Source of the DNA: RUG754 sp964345365
Lineage (GTDB): Bacteria > Bacillota > Clostridia > Peptostreptococcales > Anaerovoracaceae
Assembly: GCA_964345365.1 (NCBI GenBank)
Contig: CAYFQR010000004.1
Span: forward strand, 1-46,757
DNA length: 46,757 nucleotides
Direction of reading: 5' to 3'
Positions 7,761 to 16,421 of the stretch are shown piece after piece. The first letter of the stretch is position 1; the number at the start of each line of letters is the position of its first letter. A program made the translations under genes and the position numbers. Below the pieces are notes generated by a model, which had not been told where the DNA came from, ran no database searches, and worked only from the letters and a program-made list of their open reading frames with translations.

Positions 7761-7973
7761 ATGGAAAGAGACAATAACACATCATACGGTGCGCTAACCG
7801 GTAAGAAAGGTGAGCTCTATGAAACGAAATCCGCATATGACATTCTCACGGAAACGGATGAGGAGAGAGCGGAATCACAGCGAAAAACCGAATGGGGAAC
7901 CAAAGTCCTCGCAATCGGAATCCTCGCCTGTATCGTCATACTCGTAATCGCGGTACTGATAAAAATGAACTAA
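7761..7973 (+). CDS. Small single-pass membrane protein of unknown function
   Basis: A 70-residue protein whose first 45 residues are polar and charged and whose C-terminus is one hydrophobic helix (VLAIGILACIVILVIAVLI, about residues 49-67) ending KMN. This predicts a C-tail-anchored topology with the charged part in the cytoplasm. The start follows AAGGGGG. It is alone between the small RNA locus and prfA, which has its own promoter. I do not recognise a family. Confidence 0.7.
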   Translation: MERDNNTSYGALTGKKGELYETKSAYDILTETDEERAESQRKTEWGTKVLAIGILACIVILVIAVLIKMN

Positions 7974-8000
7974 AAGAAAAAAGGTCTCTTGTTATTTTTA

Positions 8001-8030
8001 TTGCATAAGCGGTGGATTTTATGGTACTAT
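8001..8030 (+). promoter_or_regulatory. Probable promoter for prfA
   Basis: TTGCAT (8001-8006) and TACTAT (8025-8030) with an 18-base spacer, 42 bases before the prfA start. Confidence 0.45.
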
Positions 8031-8072
8031 GAAAGTTGCGAAAAAACTCGGCTGCAATAAATAGGAGAAACT

Positions 8073-9134
8073 ATGTTTGACAAATTAGATTTTATATTAG
8101 AAAAATACGAGGAGCTTTCGATGAAGGTATCGGACCCGGATATCATCTCCAATCAGCCCGTGTGGCAAAAACACATGAAAGAGCTTGGGGAGATTGAACC
8201 GGTAGTCTTGAAATACAAGGAATACAAAAAAGCGAAAGAATCCATAGCAGATGCGAAAGAAATGCTTTCCTCAGATGATGATGAGATAAAAGAGCTTGCC
8301 AAAATGGAGCTTTCGGAGCTTGAGGAAGAGATTCCTGAAATGGAAAACGAACTCAGGATTCTGTTGTTGCCGAAAGACCCAAATGATGAAAGAAATGTAA
8401 TCTTGGAAGTCAGAGCCGGGACGGGTGGTGAAGAAGCTGCGCTTTTCGGAATGGATTTACTCAGGATGTATTTAAGATATGCCGAAAGGCGAGGCTGGAA
8501 AGCCGAGGTGATAGACTCAAACGAAACCGAAATCGGCGGAGTCAAAGAGGCGGAAGTTCTCATTAAGGGTAAGGGCGCGTATTCGAGGATGAAGTACGAA
8601 TCCGGCACTCACAGAGTGCAGCGTGTTCCCGATACCGAGTCATCGGGAAGAGTACACACATCTGCAGCGACAATCGCTGTACTTCCCGAAGTCGATGACG
8701 TGGAGGTGAATATAGACCCTAACGATGTAAGAGTGGATGTTTACCGTGCATCTGGACATGGCGGACAGTGCGTTAACACGACGGACTCGGCAGTCAGGCT
8801 GACTCACGTTCCTACGGGACTTGTGGTTACTTGCCAGGACGAAAAATCTCAGATAAAGAACAAAGAAAAAGCGATGAGGGTTCTTAAGTCAAGGCTATAT
8901 GACAAGATGATACAGGAACAAAACGATGCCGTATCTGCGGAGAGGCGTTCGCAGGTAGGTTCCGGCGACCGCTCCGAGAGGATAAGGACGTATAACTTCC
9001 CGCAAGGGCGAGTTACAGACCATAGAATAAATATGACCATATACAAGCTGGACAATTTCCTGGACGGTGAAATTGATGAAATCGTAGACGGGCTCATCAC
9101 AGCCGATCAAGCTGAAAAGATGAAAAACTTCTAA
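8073..9134 (+). CDS. prfA: Peptide chain release factor 1
   Basis: RF1 recognises UAA and UAG stop codons and triggers peptide release. The 353-residue protein has the GGQ loop at residues 230-232 (GHGGQCVNTTDSAVRLTHVP) and the stop-reading PxT tripeptide as PDT in HRVQRVPDTESSGRVHTS; RF2 would have SPF there. The start is supported by TAGGAG. The gene that often follows prfA, the methyltransferase prmC that modifies the GGQ glutamine, is absent; a TsaC/Sua5-type gene follows 12 bases later instead. TAG is used as an ordinary stop by several genes in this window, consistent with RF1 being active. Confidence 0.97.
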   Translation: MFDKLDFILEKYEELSMKVSDPDIISNQPVWQKHMKELGEIEPVVLKYKEYKKAKESIADAKEMLSSDDDEIKELAKMELSELEEEIPEMENELRILLLPKDPNDERNVILEVRAGTGGEEAALFGMDLLRMYLRYAERRGWKAEVIDSNETEIGGVKEAEVLIKGKGAYSRMKYESGTHRVQRVPDTESSGRVHTSAATIAVLPEVDDVEVNIDPNDVRVDVYRASGHGGQCVNTTDSAVRLTHVPTGLVVTCQDEKSQIKNKEKAMRVLKSRLYDKMIQEQNDAVSAERRSQVGSGDRSERIRTYNFPQGRVTDHRINMTIYKLDNFLDGEIDEIVDGLITADQAEKMKNF

Positions 9135-9146
9135 AAATGCAAGAGG

Positions 9147-10325
9147 ATGAGGAGAAGTAGCAGGATAACATTGCCGGACAAAATTTCCCCTGATGCACAT
9201 AATGAGGCGAACTTGGAAACTAAGATTCTTAATACAACTGAAGAAGACATCCTTATTGCCGCCGAGATAATAAAGAACGGCGGGATAGTGGCTTTTCCGA
9301 CAGAGACCGTTTACGGACTCGGAGCGAATGCGCTCGATGAAGCTGCCGCACGAAAGGTCTATGCTGCTAAGGGAAGACCATCGGATAATCCGATGATAGT
9401 CCACATATCGTCTTTTGACGATATGTCAACTCTGACGGATAATATCACCGAAGACATGAAAATTCTGATGCGAGAATTGTGGCCGGGGCCTCTTACCATG
9501 GTAGTGCCGGCAAGAGATATTATACCGAAAGTCACGACAGGCGGTCTTGACACGGTCGCGGTTCGCATGCCGTCAGGACACGTAGCCGCTCGACTTATTG
9601 AAGCTGCAGGTGTACCGATTGCGGCACCTTCCGCTAATATTTCGGGCAAACCGAGCCCTACAACATATCAGCACTGTATCGATGACCTGTCAGGCAGGGT
9701 GAATGCGATAGTATGCGGCGATAAATGCCAAATCGGTATCGAATCGACTGTAGTGGATATGACGGGGGATACACCCGTTATATTGAGACCGGGAATCATA
9801 ACGAAGGAAACTCTCATGGAGATTCTCGGAAAGAATGTCGAGACAGATCCTTATCTTATGGTGAGGCCGGCTAATATGACTTTTTCCGCTCAAATAAATA
9901 TTGAAACTCGAAGCGAGGCAGAAAATCACGAAAAAAATTCGGTGATATTATCAACAAAATACACAAATGATAAAACAGAACATATGCAAGCAACCGATTT
10001 TAAGCCGAAATCACCCGGTGTTAAGTATAAACACTATGCGCCCAATGCCGAGATGATTATAATAAGGGGCGAAAGCTCGAAGGTCAAAAAAGCTATGACA
10101 GAAAAAAAGCATGAACTCGAGAAGCTCGGTAAGAAGGTTGTATTTATTGAATATGAAGCGGAGCACCCGGAGATTGCGGCAAAAGATTTTTTTGCTGCAC
10201 TGAGGGCGGCGGATGACAGCGGTGCTGATGTGATTTTGGCGGCTGCACTGCCTGAAGAGGGAGTCGGCTTCGCGGTTATGAACAGAATGTTCAAGTCGGC
10301 AGGCTATAACATAATTGATGTATAA
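9147..10325 (+). CDS. L-threonylcarbamoyladenylate synthase (Sua5/YwlC type)
   Basis: This enzyme makes threonylcarbamoyl-AMP from threonine, bicarbonate and ATP, the first step of t6A formation at position 37 of ANN-decoding tRNAs. The YrdC domain carries GGIVAFPTETVYGLGANA, the KGRPSDNPMIVHI block and SGKPSPT. A C-terminal Sua5 domain begins at SPGVKYKHYAP. Between them, after residue about 230, lies an unusually long polar linker of some 45 residues that makes the protein longer than typical family members. The start is uncertain: ATG 9147 has AAGAGG too close, and TTG 9171 with CAGG six bases upstream is an alternative. Confidence 0.9.
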   Translation: MRRSSRITLPDKISPDAHNEANLETKILNTTEEDILIAAEIIKNGGIVAFPTETVYGLGANALDEAAARKVYAAKGRPSDNPMIVHISSFDDMSTLTDNITEDMKILMRELWPGPLTMVVPARDIIPKVTTGGLDTVAVRMPSGHVAARLIEAAGVPIAAPSANISGKPSPTTYQHCIDDLSGRVNAIVCGDKCQIGIESTVVDMTGDTPVILRPGIITKETLMEILGKNVETDPYLMVRPANMTFSAQINIETRSEAENHEKNSVILSTKYTNDKTEHMQATDFKPKSPGVKYKHYAPNAEMIIIRGESSKVKKAMTEKKHELEKLGKKVVFIEYEAEHPEIAAKDFFAALRAADDSGADVILAAALPEEGVGFAVMNRMFKSAGYNIIDV

Positions 10326-10342
10326 AAAGGGGTGATATAACT

Positions 10343-10780
10343 ATGATCATGGCATTGGCAAGCGATCACGGCGGATATGAACTGAAAGAAAAAATTAAAA
10401 AGCATCTCGAAGAGAAATATCCTGATATTGAATTGAATGATATCGGAACTCATTCTGAAGAGTCGGTGGATTATCCGTATTACGGAAAAGCATGCGGCGA
10501 AGCCGTTGCATCGGGTCTGGCTGATTGCGGCATAGTCTGCTGCGGAACAGGAATCGGCATATCCATAGCTGCGAATAAGGTTAAAGGCATTAGATGCGGG
10601 CTTTGTACATCGGTAGAGATGGCAAGGCTCACTAAACAGCATAACAATGCCAACATTTTAGCGCTCGGAGGAAGAATCACGGAAGAAGAACTTGCATACA
10701 GGATAGTCGATGAATGGCTCGAAACCGAGTTTGAGGGCGGCAGACATCAGAGAAGAGTCGATATGCTTGATGAGATGTAA
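10343..10780 (+). CDS. rpiB: Ribose-5-phosphate isomerase B
   Basis: The enzyme interconverts ribose 5-phosphate and ribulose 5-phosphate in the pentose phosphate pathway. The 145-residue length and the N-terminal ALASDHGGYELK block are diagnostic of the RpiB/LacAB family. The active-site segment CCGTGIGISIAANK has C67 as the expected base. The C-terminal ARLTKQHNNANILALGGR is also conserved. The start ATG 10343 follows GGGGTGAT and lies 17 bases after the preceding gene, so the two are probably co-transcribed. It feeds PRPP synthesis, which fits with upp just downstream. Confidence 0.95.
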   Translation: MIMALASDHGGYELKEKIKKHLEEKYPDIELNDIGTHSEESVDYPYYGKACGEAVASGLADCGIVCCGTGIGISIAANKVKGIRCGLCTSVEMARLTKQHNNANILALGGRITEEELAYRIVDEWLETEFEGGRHQRRVDMLDEM

Positions 10781-10823
10781 TAGCTGAAAAAATCGTGAAA
10801 TGTAAATAGGCGATTTAACCGCG

Positions 10824-10851
10824 TTCTCAAGCATCATAATGCTTATGAGAA
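10824..10851. other. Intergenic hairpin between rpiB and upp
   Basis: TTCTCA and AGCAT (10824-10834) pair with ATGCT and TGAGAA (10839-10851) across a TA bulge, loop CATA. No T-run follows on either strand, so it may be a processing or stability hairpin. A TATAAT at 10906-10911 further on could be the upp -10, without a clear -35. Confidence 0.45.
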
Positions 10852-10970
10852 TTACGAAAGTCAGCTTGATGTTTTTTGCGAAGCGAAATATAAAAAAATT
10901 AAAGTTATAATATGGGGCTCTATTAACTAAATATGAAAAAAGAGCCAAAATCAAACAAGGAGACGAAGAA

Positions 10971-11600
10971 ATGGGGAAATTACTCGTATTTGATCATCCG
11001 CTTATTCAGCATAAGGTCACCCTTATGAGAAAGAAGGAAACGAACAATAAAGAGTTCAGAGAGCTTGCAAAAGAAGTGGTTACACTGATGGGCTATGAAG
11101 CGACAAGAGATTTGCCGCTTGAAGAGGTTGAGATAGAGACGCCTGTCTGTAAGACAAGGCAAAAAATGTTAAAGGGAGAGGATATTGCCATCATACCTAT
11201 TTTGAGAGCAGGACTCGGCTTCGTAGACGGAATGCTCGCGCTTTACCCGAATGCGAAAGTAGGGCATGTGGGGCTTTACAGAGACCCCGACACGCACATG
11301 CCGGTAGAATACTACTGCAAACTCCCTAAGGATATCGAAAAGAGGACAATATTCGTGGTTGACCCGATGCTCGCAACCGGAGGCTCGGCGGTGGATGCGA
11401 TAAACTCCATCAAAGAGAGAGGCGGAGAGAAGATAATCTTCATGTGCCTCATCGCTGCCCCTGAGGGAATCCGGACATTGCAGTCGGCACATCCCGATGT
11501 GGATATCTATATCGCTCAGCAGGACGAAAGACTCAACGAACACGCATACATAGTTCCCGGACTCGGCGACGCCGGGGATCGCCTCTTCGGAACAAAATAA
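10971..11600 (+). CDS. upp: Uracil phosphoribosyltransferase
   Basis: The enzyme salvages uracil to UMP using PRPP. The 209-residue protein matches family length. Visible motifs are the N-terminal HPLIQHKVTLMR, the ILRAGLGFVDGM segment at residues 78-88 and the PRPP-binding loop DPMLATGGSA at 131-140. The conserved PGLGDAGDR block lies near the C-terminus. The start follows AAGGAGA. It is followed 33 bases later by tyrS in the same direction. Confidence 0.97.
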   Translation: MGKLLVFDHPLIQHKVTLMRKKETNNKEFRELAKEVVTLMGYEATRDLPLEEVEIETPVCKTRQKMLKGEDIAIIPILRAGLGFVDGMLALYPNAKVGHVGLYRDPDTHMPVEYYCKLPKDIEKRTIFVVDPMLATGGSAVDAINSIKERGGEKIIFMCLIAAPEGIRTLQSAHPDVDIYIAQQDERLNEHAYIVPGLGDAGDRLFGTK

Positions 11601-11633
11601 GCCAAAATACGTTAATGAAAGGAAACCTTTAAT

Positions 11634-12952
11634 ATGGATTTTAATAAACTGATACCGGACAATGTCAGCAAATTTGATAATGTTTACGATGTCCTTAAAG
11701 AAAGAGGCTTCATAGAGCAATCGACGGACGAAGAGAAGATTCGAGATCTTCTCAAAAACGAAAAAGTTAAATTTTACATCGGCTTCGACCCGACAGCCGA
11801 CTGCCTTCATGTAGGACACTTCATGCAGGTAATCATAATGATGTACATGCAAAAATACGGACATACTCCTGTAGTTCTGATTGGCGGCGGAACCGGCATG
11901 GTCGGCGACCCGTCCGGCAGGAGCGATATGCGTCACGTTATGTGCGTTGAAACAATAGAACACAACTGCGATCAGTTCAAGAAGCTCTTTGAGCAGTTCC
12001 TCGACTTTGATGATGAATGGAAGTATGAAGGAAACGAGGGCGTATATACTCCGGGAAGAGAAAACAAAAAACCTGAACCGGGAAAGGCAATCGCGATAAA
12101 CAACGCAAGGTGGCTGAGGCCTCTCAACTACATAGATTTCTTGAGAGAGATAGGTTCTCAGTTCAATATTAACACCATGCTCAGAGCCGAGTGCTTCAAA
12201 CAGAGAATGGAGCGTGAAGGCGGACTTACGATGTTTGAACTTAACTACATGCTCATGCAGTCGTATGACTTCATGGTTATGGCACGTGACTTCGACGTCA
12301 AGATACAGTTCGGCGGAAACGACCAGTGGTCGAACATCATCGGCGGCGTTGACCTTACCCGCAAGATGATAGGAAAAGAAGTATACGGCATGACTTTCTC
12401 ACTTCTCACCAACTCCGAGGGTCAAAAAATGGGCAAGACAGCCAAAGGTGCACTTTGGCTAAAACCTGAAAAAACATCTCCGTTCGAATTCTTCCAGTAT
12501 TGGAGAAATGTAGCTGACGCGGATGTAAACAAGTGCCTAAGAATGCTCACATTTCTTCCTATGGAGGAAGTGGANNNNNNNNNNGGGCGAAAGAGATACT
12601 TGCCTACGAAGTTACGAAACTGGTTCACGGTAAGGAAGAAGCTGATAAGGCATTAGACGGTGCACGTGCAGCATTCAGCGGCGGTGCTGACCTGTCGAAC
12701 ATACCGACGGAAGTTATGCCGAAGACCAATTTTGAGGGCGAGGGTATGGGTCTTATCAATCTCCTCAAAGAGCTTAAGCTCGTTCAGAACACATCGGACG
12801 CATTCAGAACGATTGAACAGGGCGGTCTCACGCTCGCAGGTGAAAAAGTAACCGACCCTAAGATGAATGTGACTCTTGCAGATTTCGATGAAGAAGGCAA
12901 TCTCCTCATCCAAAAAGGCAAGAAGAAATTTCAGATGGTAAAGTTGGGATAA
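11634..12952 (+). CDS. tyrS: Tyrosyl-tRNA synthetase, split by an assembly gap
   Basis: This class I synthetase charges tRNA-Tyr. The HIGH motif is HVGH at residues 59-62 in GFDPTADCLHVGHF, and the KMSKS loop appears as KMGKT at 265-269, an accepted variant. A C-terminal S4 domain follows (GLINLLKELKLVQNTSDAFRTIEQGGLTLAGEKV). Ten Ns at 12575-12584 interrupt it after MEEV; the frame differs beyond, where AKEILAYEVTKLVHG resumes. Compared with the family about a dozen residues are missing there, so the gap hides real sequence. Upstream I see no T-box leader, so tyrosine-responsive control is not evident. Confidence 0.94.
12575..12584. other. Assembly gap (10 N) inside tyrS
   Basis: Ten undetermined bases. 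The frame changes across it, and roughly a dozen codons expected between MEEV and AKEIL are absent. Confidence 0.95.
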
Positions 12953-12991
12953 AGCCGCGAAAAAATTGTAGTGACACAGTTAAACAAAATC

Positions 12992-13038
12992 ACGCTCCTA
13001 AATGTATAATGTACTATGGGAGCGTATTTTAATTTTTT
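12992..13038 (+). terminator. Intrinsic terminator of tyrS
   Basis: ACGCTCC (12992-12998) pairs with GGAGCGT (13019-13025), extendable by two pairs including a T-G, followed by ATTTTAATTTTTT. The 351-base gap from tyrS to rpsI (12953-13303) otherwise holds the palindrome at 13058-13074 and the terminator at 13234-13267. I see no gene in it. Confidence 0.8.
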
Positions 13039-13057
13039 GCGAAAAAAATCTGTTGCT

Positions 13058-13074
13058 CTGTGACAATGTTACAG
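13058..13074. repeat. 17-base near-palindrome
   Basis: CTGTGACAATGTTACAG is symmetric except for one pair and the centre. It could be an operator or a chance hairpin; the half-sites TGTGA and TTACA are five bases apart, one short of the CRP/FNR spacing. No promoter is evident next to it. Confidence 0.3.
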
Positions 13075-13233
13075 ACGGCAGGCGATTTCTTTGCTAAGCT
13101 GTGCACATAAACTAAATAAAAAACACAAAGCAATACAAAATCGGAAGGGCGAAACAACCTGATACACAGGTGCTCTTGGAGATTAAAGACAACCATTATA
13201 ACTTCTTGAAATAAACAAAATAACTTCCAAAAC

Positions 13234-13267
13234 GAAAAAACGGACATATGTAAATGTCCGTTTTTTT
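13234..13267 (-). terminator. Terminator of rplM-rpsI (bidirectional in form)
   Basis: ACGGACAT (13240-13247) and ATGTCCGT (13254-13261) form an 8-bp stem flanked by an A-run on the left and a T-run on the right. It works on either strand and closes the minus-strand rplM-rpsI operon. Confidence 0.85.
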
Positions 13268-13303
13268 GTGCGTTTGAAATTGTAAAGAAGCTGTCTAAGC
13301 CGA

Positions 13304-13699
13304 TTATCTCTTTGAGAATTGGCTCGCTCTTCTTGCTTTCTTGAGACCGTACTTCTTTCTTTCTTTCATTCTCGGATCTCTTGTTAAGAAACCTGCTGCC
13401 TTAAGCGGTGCTCTGAACTCGTCTCTGTCAGCCTGACAAAGAGCTCTTGAGATACCGTGTCTTAAAGCGCCTGCCTGTCCTGTGAAGCCACCGCCCGTAA
13501 CTGTGGCGATAACGTCGAACTTGCCCTCGCAACCTGCGATTTCAAAAGGACGACGAACTTCCCTCTTAACGATTTCCATTCCGAAGTAATCTTCTAAATC
13601 TTTCTTGTTGACAGTGATCTTTCCGGTTCCGGGGATTAATCTAACTCTAGCAACTGAAGACTTTCTTCTGCCTGTACCTTGATACTGCATTTTAGCCAT
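13304..13699 (-). CDS. rpsI: Ribosomal protein S9
   Basis: Small-subunit protein uS9, whose C-terminal tail reaches the P-site tRNA. The 131-residue protein has the conserved N-terminal GTGRRKSSVARVRL, GFTGQAGALRHGISRAL, and the basic tail RDPRMKERKKYGLKKARRASQFSKR ending in the invariant KR (described in parts here). The start follows GGGAGG on the minus strand. It is the second gene of the usual rplM-rpsI pair, 20 bases after rplM. Confidence 0.97.
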   Translation of the reverse strand: MAKMQYQGTGRRKSSVARVRLIPGTGKITVNKKDLEDYFGMEIVKREVRRPFEIAGCEGKFDVIATVTGGGFTGQAGALRHGISRALCQADRDEFRAPLKAAGFLTRDPRMKERKKYGLKKARRASQFSKR

Positions 13700-13719
13700 G
13701 TGTCATTTCCTCCCTTTCC

Positions 13720-14148
13720 TTAAAATTCCCAAGTTTCAGGCTTCTGCGCCGCGTGAGGATGCTCACAACCTGCATAGACCTTTAACTTTTTGAACATCTG
13801 TCTTCCAAGAGCTCCGTCAGGAAGCATGCCCTTAACGGAATGTCTGATGATTTCTTCAGGTTTCTTGGCCTGTAATTTTTCGAATGTGATTTCTCTTAAG
13901 CCGCCCGGATAACCCGTGTGCTTCTTGTAGATTTTGTCACTTTTCTTCTTACCGGTTACTTCAACCTTTTCTGCGTTAATTACGATTACATAATCCCCGC
14001 AATCTACGTGTGGTGTAAAAATCGGCTTTTTCTTCCCTCTGAGAATCATAGCGACTTCAGTGGAGAGTCTGCCGAGTGTTTTGCCTTCCGCATCGATAAC
14101 GTACCACTTGCGTTCAATCTCTGCAGGCTTAGCGATGAATGATTTCAT
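13720..14148 (-). CDS. rplM: Ribosomal protein L13
   Basis: Large-subunit protein uL13, an early assembly protein. The 142-residue form starts MKSFIAKPAEIERKWYVIDAEG at 14148, where AAGGAAGAAAG provides the ribosome site. The frame stays open upstream to about 14259, but that part is leader. Conserved blocks are LGRLSTEVAMILRGK, FTPHVDCGDYVIVINAEKV and VKGMLPDGALGRQMFKKLKVY. It is co-transcribed with rpsI from the promoter at 14352-14380, through a leader of about 200 bases. Confidence 0.97.
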   Translation of the reverse strand: MKSFIAKPAEIERKWYVIDAEGKTLGRLSTEVAMILRGKKKPIFTPHVDCGDYVIVINAEKVEVTGKKKSDKIYKKHTGYPGGLREITFEKLQAKKPEEIIRHSVKGMLPDGALGRQMFKKLKVYAGCEHPHAAQKPETWEF

Positions 14149-14345
14149 CTTTCTTCCTTTCTGCCTACTCGGTTCCCGCAAAAAATCCGCGCGAACTTTT
14201 TCGACCCTGCCTACTGTGTTTACTGCCGGTGTTGCAGCCTCGCGGCGCATGCACCCCAACCTTAAACATGGTCGGCATACTAAAAATAACTTTTAGTCCA
14301 AGGGTCTCCGGACGAAGCCTAACCCTCAGATGCGCACAATCGTGC
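14149..14345 (-). promoter_or_regulatory. Long structured leader of rplM-rpsI
   Basis: About 200 untranslated bases separate the predicted start from rplM. Foldable parts on the minus strand include GGGTT...GACCC near the 5' end, GGTG with GCGCC around a GCGA loop closed by GGC and CACC, and TTCGCGC/GCGGGAA close to the ribosome site. L13 leaders that bind L13 are known in Firmicutes. I infer the same role here, but cannot confirm a match to the known consensus. Confidence 0.45.
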
Positions 14346-14351
14346 TTTTAC

Positions 14352-14380
14352 ATTATATTCGGAAACACCTTCGTGTGCAA
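14352..14380 (-). promoter_or_regulatory. Sigma-70-type promoter for rplM-rpsI
   Basis: On the minus strand TTGCAC (14380-14375), 17 bases, TATAAT (14357-14352): a full -10 and a good -35. The predicted start is near 14345. Confidence 0.75.
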
Positions 14381-14504
14381 GCACTTTTTTGCGAAATATG
14401 CAAAAAACCCGGTGTTTGTCTGACAAATTTTGCAAAAAATGCATTTTATCCCGAGAAATCCCGATAAGTAGCACAAAAAATAAACATTATATGAATAAAA
14501 ATGG

Positions 14505-14513
14505 TGTTATAAT
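14505..14513 (+). promoter_or_regulatory. Extended -10 promoter for the AspT/YidE-like gene
   Basis: TGTTATAAT combines the TGn extension with a perfect TATAAT; no clear -35 is present, as is common for extended -10 promoters. It lies about 160 bases before the chosen start at 14673 and is divergent from the rplM promoter. I see no gene between the two promoters. Confidence 0.5.
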
Positions 14514-14672
14514 ACCACTTGTAATACTTGATAAGTTCCTTGGTGCCTTGATTTCGCAGCGAGGCGGTAATTACAAGCTGAGTGAATGAAACTTATCGGA
14601 TTATATCAGGATATGTATATATCCAAAAATCTGATAGCATGTGTTATCAGAAAAACCGGAGGCAAAAAAGAA

Positions 14673-16076
14673 ATGGTTAAATTTGATTTTATCAGTATGC
14701 TGCTTAACCCGTTCGTACTTATGTTCGTGACTATTGCTATCGGACTTTTGTTTGGAAAAGTAAAGTTCAGCAAATTCAGCTTCGGAACTTCGGGAGCGCT
14801 TTTCGTAGGCCTCGGCATAGGCTGGGCAATATACGGATACGCGCTTAAGATTTACGGCTCAGGTGAAACGGCAGCCGGATTCAAAGCTGCGAAACAGATT
14901 ATCGAGGGGAACGGCGGGAAACTGATAAACACATATTTCTTCTCGATTTCGCTCATAATATTCGTTGCGGCGGTCGGACTTTTAGCCGCAAAGGACATGG
15001 GAATAGTACTAAAAAAATACGGAAGTAAGTTCGTAATTTTGGGTCTTTTGATAACCGTCGTGGGAGCGGGTGCAAGCTACGCGGCAACTCTTGTAGTCAG
15101 AGGAACGAACCCGTATGCCGTATCGGGAGTTTATACGGGTGCCATGACTTCGTCGCCCGGACTTGCATCGGCGCTTGAAAGCACAGAAAATACAGCGGCG
15201 GAATTGGCGGCGGATTTTTCAAATCTCAGAGAAAGAGAAAAACAGGTCATACTCGATGTGCTTCAGCTTGACCCTGCATACTCGGGAAAGACGATAGAAA
15301 ATACCGAGATTTTGACAACCGAAGAACAGCAGGCATTCGTTCATCAGGCATGCTCACAGGTAGGTATAGGCTCTGCGGTAGCCTATCCGTTCGGCGTAAT
15401 AATAGTAATACTTGCGGTGAATTTCCTAAATGTAATATTCAAATTCGACATTTCGGAGGAAATGAAGAGGCATCAGATTGAGATGGAGGCTGCACGAGCC
15501 AATTCAAAGGTCAAGGTGATTCCGGCGACTGAGTTCAGTATATTAAGTTTCTCCATAGTTTGTGCTTTCGGTTATTTGCTCGGAAATATCAGGGTATTTA
15601 TGGGACCTTTAGGCTATGTGTCGCTTGAATCGACAGGAGGTGTTCTAATAGGCTCGCTTCTTTTAGGATACATAGGCAAGATAGGACCTATATCTTTCAG
15701 AATGGATCCAAAAGTTTTAGCGGTACTTAGAGAGGTCGGACTTTCGGCATTCCTTGCCATAGTAGGACTTAACTACGGTTACGGCGCGGTCGATGCCGTA
15801 ATGAGTTCAGGAGCCGTGCTCGCGATAGAATCTCTTGTTGTGGGCGCCATAGCGATTATGGCAGGCTTCTTTGTGGGAAGATATATTTTCAAAATCGACT
15901 GGATAATGCTCTCGGGCGCAATCTGCGGAGGCATGACATCCACGCCGGGACTCGGCGCGGCAACCGACGCGGTAGGCTCGGACGATCCGGGCGCGGGCTA
16001 CGGCGCGACCTATCCGTTCGCACTGTTCGGTATGGTTATATTCACGATTATCCTGCAGAAACTGCCTGTTTTATAA
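14673..16076 (+). CDS. AspT/YidE/YbjL-family membrane transporter
   Basis: A 467-residue protein with many hydrophobic helices in two halves. Each half contains the hallmark of the aspartate-alanine exchanger family: GAMTSSPGLASALES in the first and GGMTSTPGLGAATDA in the second. A central cytoplasmic segment (SNLREREKQVILDVL through the EEMKRHQIEMEAARAN helix) separates them. Substrate cannot be told from sequence; related proteins exchange amino acids or dicarboxylates. I chose ATG 14673 because GGAGG at 14658-14662 precedes it; an in-frame ATG at 14586 lacks a site. It is monocistronic, ending at the terminator near 16151. Confidence 0.85.
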   Translation: MVKFDFISMLLNPFVLMFVTIAIGLLFGKVKFSKFSFGTSGALFVGLGIGWAIYGYALKIYGSGETAAGFKAAKQIIEGNGGKLINTYFFSISLIIFVAAVGLLAAKDMGIVLKKYGSKFVILGLLITVVGAGASYAATLVVRGTNPYAVSGVYTGAMTSSPGLASALESTENTAAELAADFSNLREREKQVILDVLQLDPAYSGKTIENTEILTTEEQQAFVHQACSQVGIGSAVAYPFGVIIVILAVNFLNVIFKFDISEEMKRHQIEMEAARANSKVKVIPATEFSILSFSIVCAFGYLLGNIRVFMGPLGYVSLESTGGVLIGSLLLGYIGKIGPISFRMDPKVLAVLREVGLSAFLAIVGLNYGYGAVDAVMSSGAVLAIESLVVGAIAIMAGFFVGRYIFKIDWIMLSGAICGGMTSTPGLGAATDAVGSDDPGAGYGATYPFALFGMVIFTIILQKLPVL

Positions 16077-16150
16077 TATGGCCGGGAGCGCTTGCGGCTA
16101 AGGGCATGAGAAGCTCAAAATAATAACTGAAAACCGAATCATAAATATTC

Positions 16151-16192
16151 AGCCCCTTTCGCCATGCTCAATTCGGCAAAAGGGGCTTGTTT
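16151..16192 (+). terminator. Intrinsic terminator of the AspT/YidE-like gene
   Basis: AGCCCCTTT (16151-16159) pairs with AAAGGGGCT (16178-16186), with CGCC/GGC extending inward, followed by TGTTTTAATT. Confidence 0.8.
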
Positions 16193-16226
16193 TAATTAAT
16201 ATATTGCCGAAAATGTATTTTTTTGA

Positions 16227-16421
16227 AAAACATTCGCCTTATTATGTCCAAAAAGCCTTCCCCGATTGTTTTTATTTATAAAGGGATTATATCGAATGAG
16301 TACGAAGGAAATCTCTGCTGTGATGAATATCAGCATTTCCGCCGTACACAAGCGGATTCAACGTGCAAGAGAAGAAATATTGAAAGAGTTAGGAGAAGAT
16401 TATGAATACATTAGGAAATAA
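16227..16421 (+). pseudogene. Truncated sigma-70-family region 4 (helix-turn-helix) remnant
   Basis: The frame is open from 16227 after a TGA and reads LPRLFLFIKGLYRMSTKEISAV, then MNISISAVHKRIQRAREE and ILKELGED. This is a recognisable ECF-type sigma region 4: a long helix, the turn STKEIS, and the recognition helix ISAVHKRIQRARE. Region 2, needed for the -10 element and core binding, is absent. The only ATG, at 16296, would start inside the domain and give 41 residues. I read it as a 5'-truncated sigma gene, although a stand-alone helix-turn-helix peptide is possible. It overlaps the next small gene by 20 bases. Confidence 0.6.

Noticed and set aside
13058..13074. CRP/FNR-type operator in CTGTGACAATGTTACAG
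   Set aside because: The half-sites are one base too close, and no promoter or plausible target gene lies beside it.
13029..13247. 72-residue minus-strand frame downstream of rpsI
   Set aside because: It begins inside the rplM-rpsI terminator stem, lacks a ribosome site, and its hydrophobic composition reflects AT-rich non-coding DNA.
14149..14259. Upstream extension of rplM giving 179 residues
   Set aside because: L13 is normally 142-145 residues, a good ribosome site precedes the ATG at 14148, and the extension lies in the structured leader.
16223..16405. 60-residue open frame starting MKNIRLIMSKK
   Set aside because: The overlapping frame encodes a recognisable sigma region 4, while this frame gives no family-like sequence and has no ribosome site.
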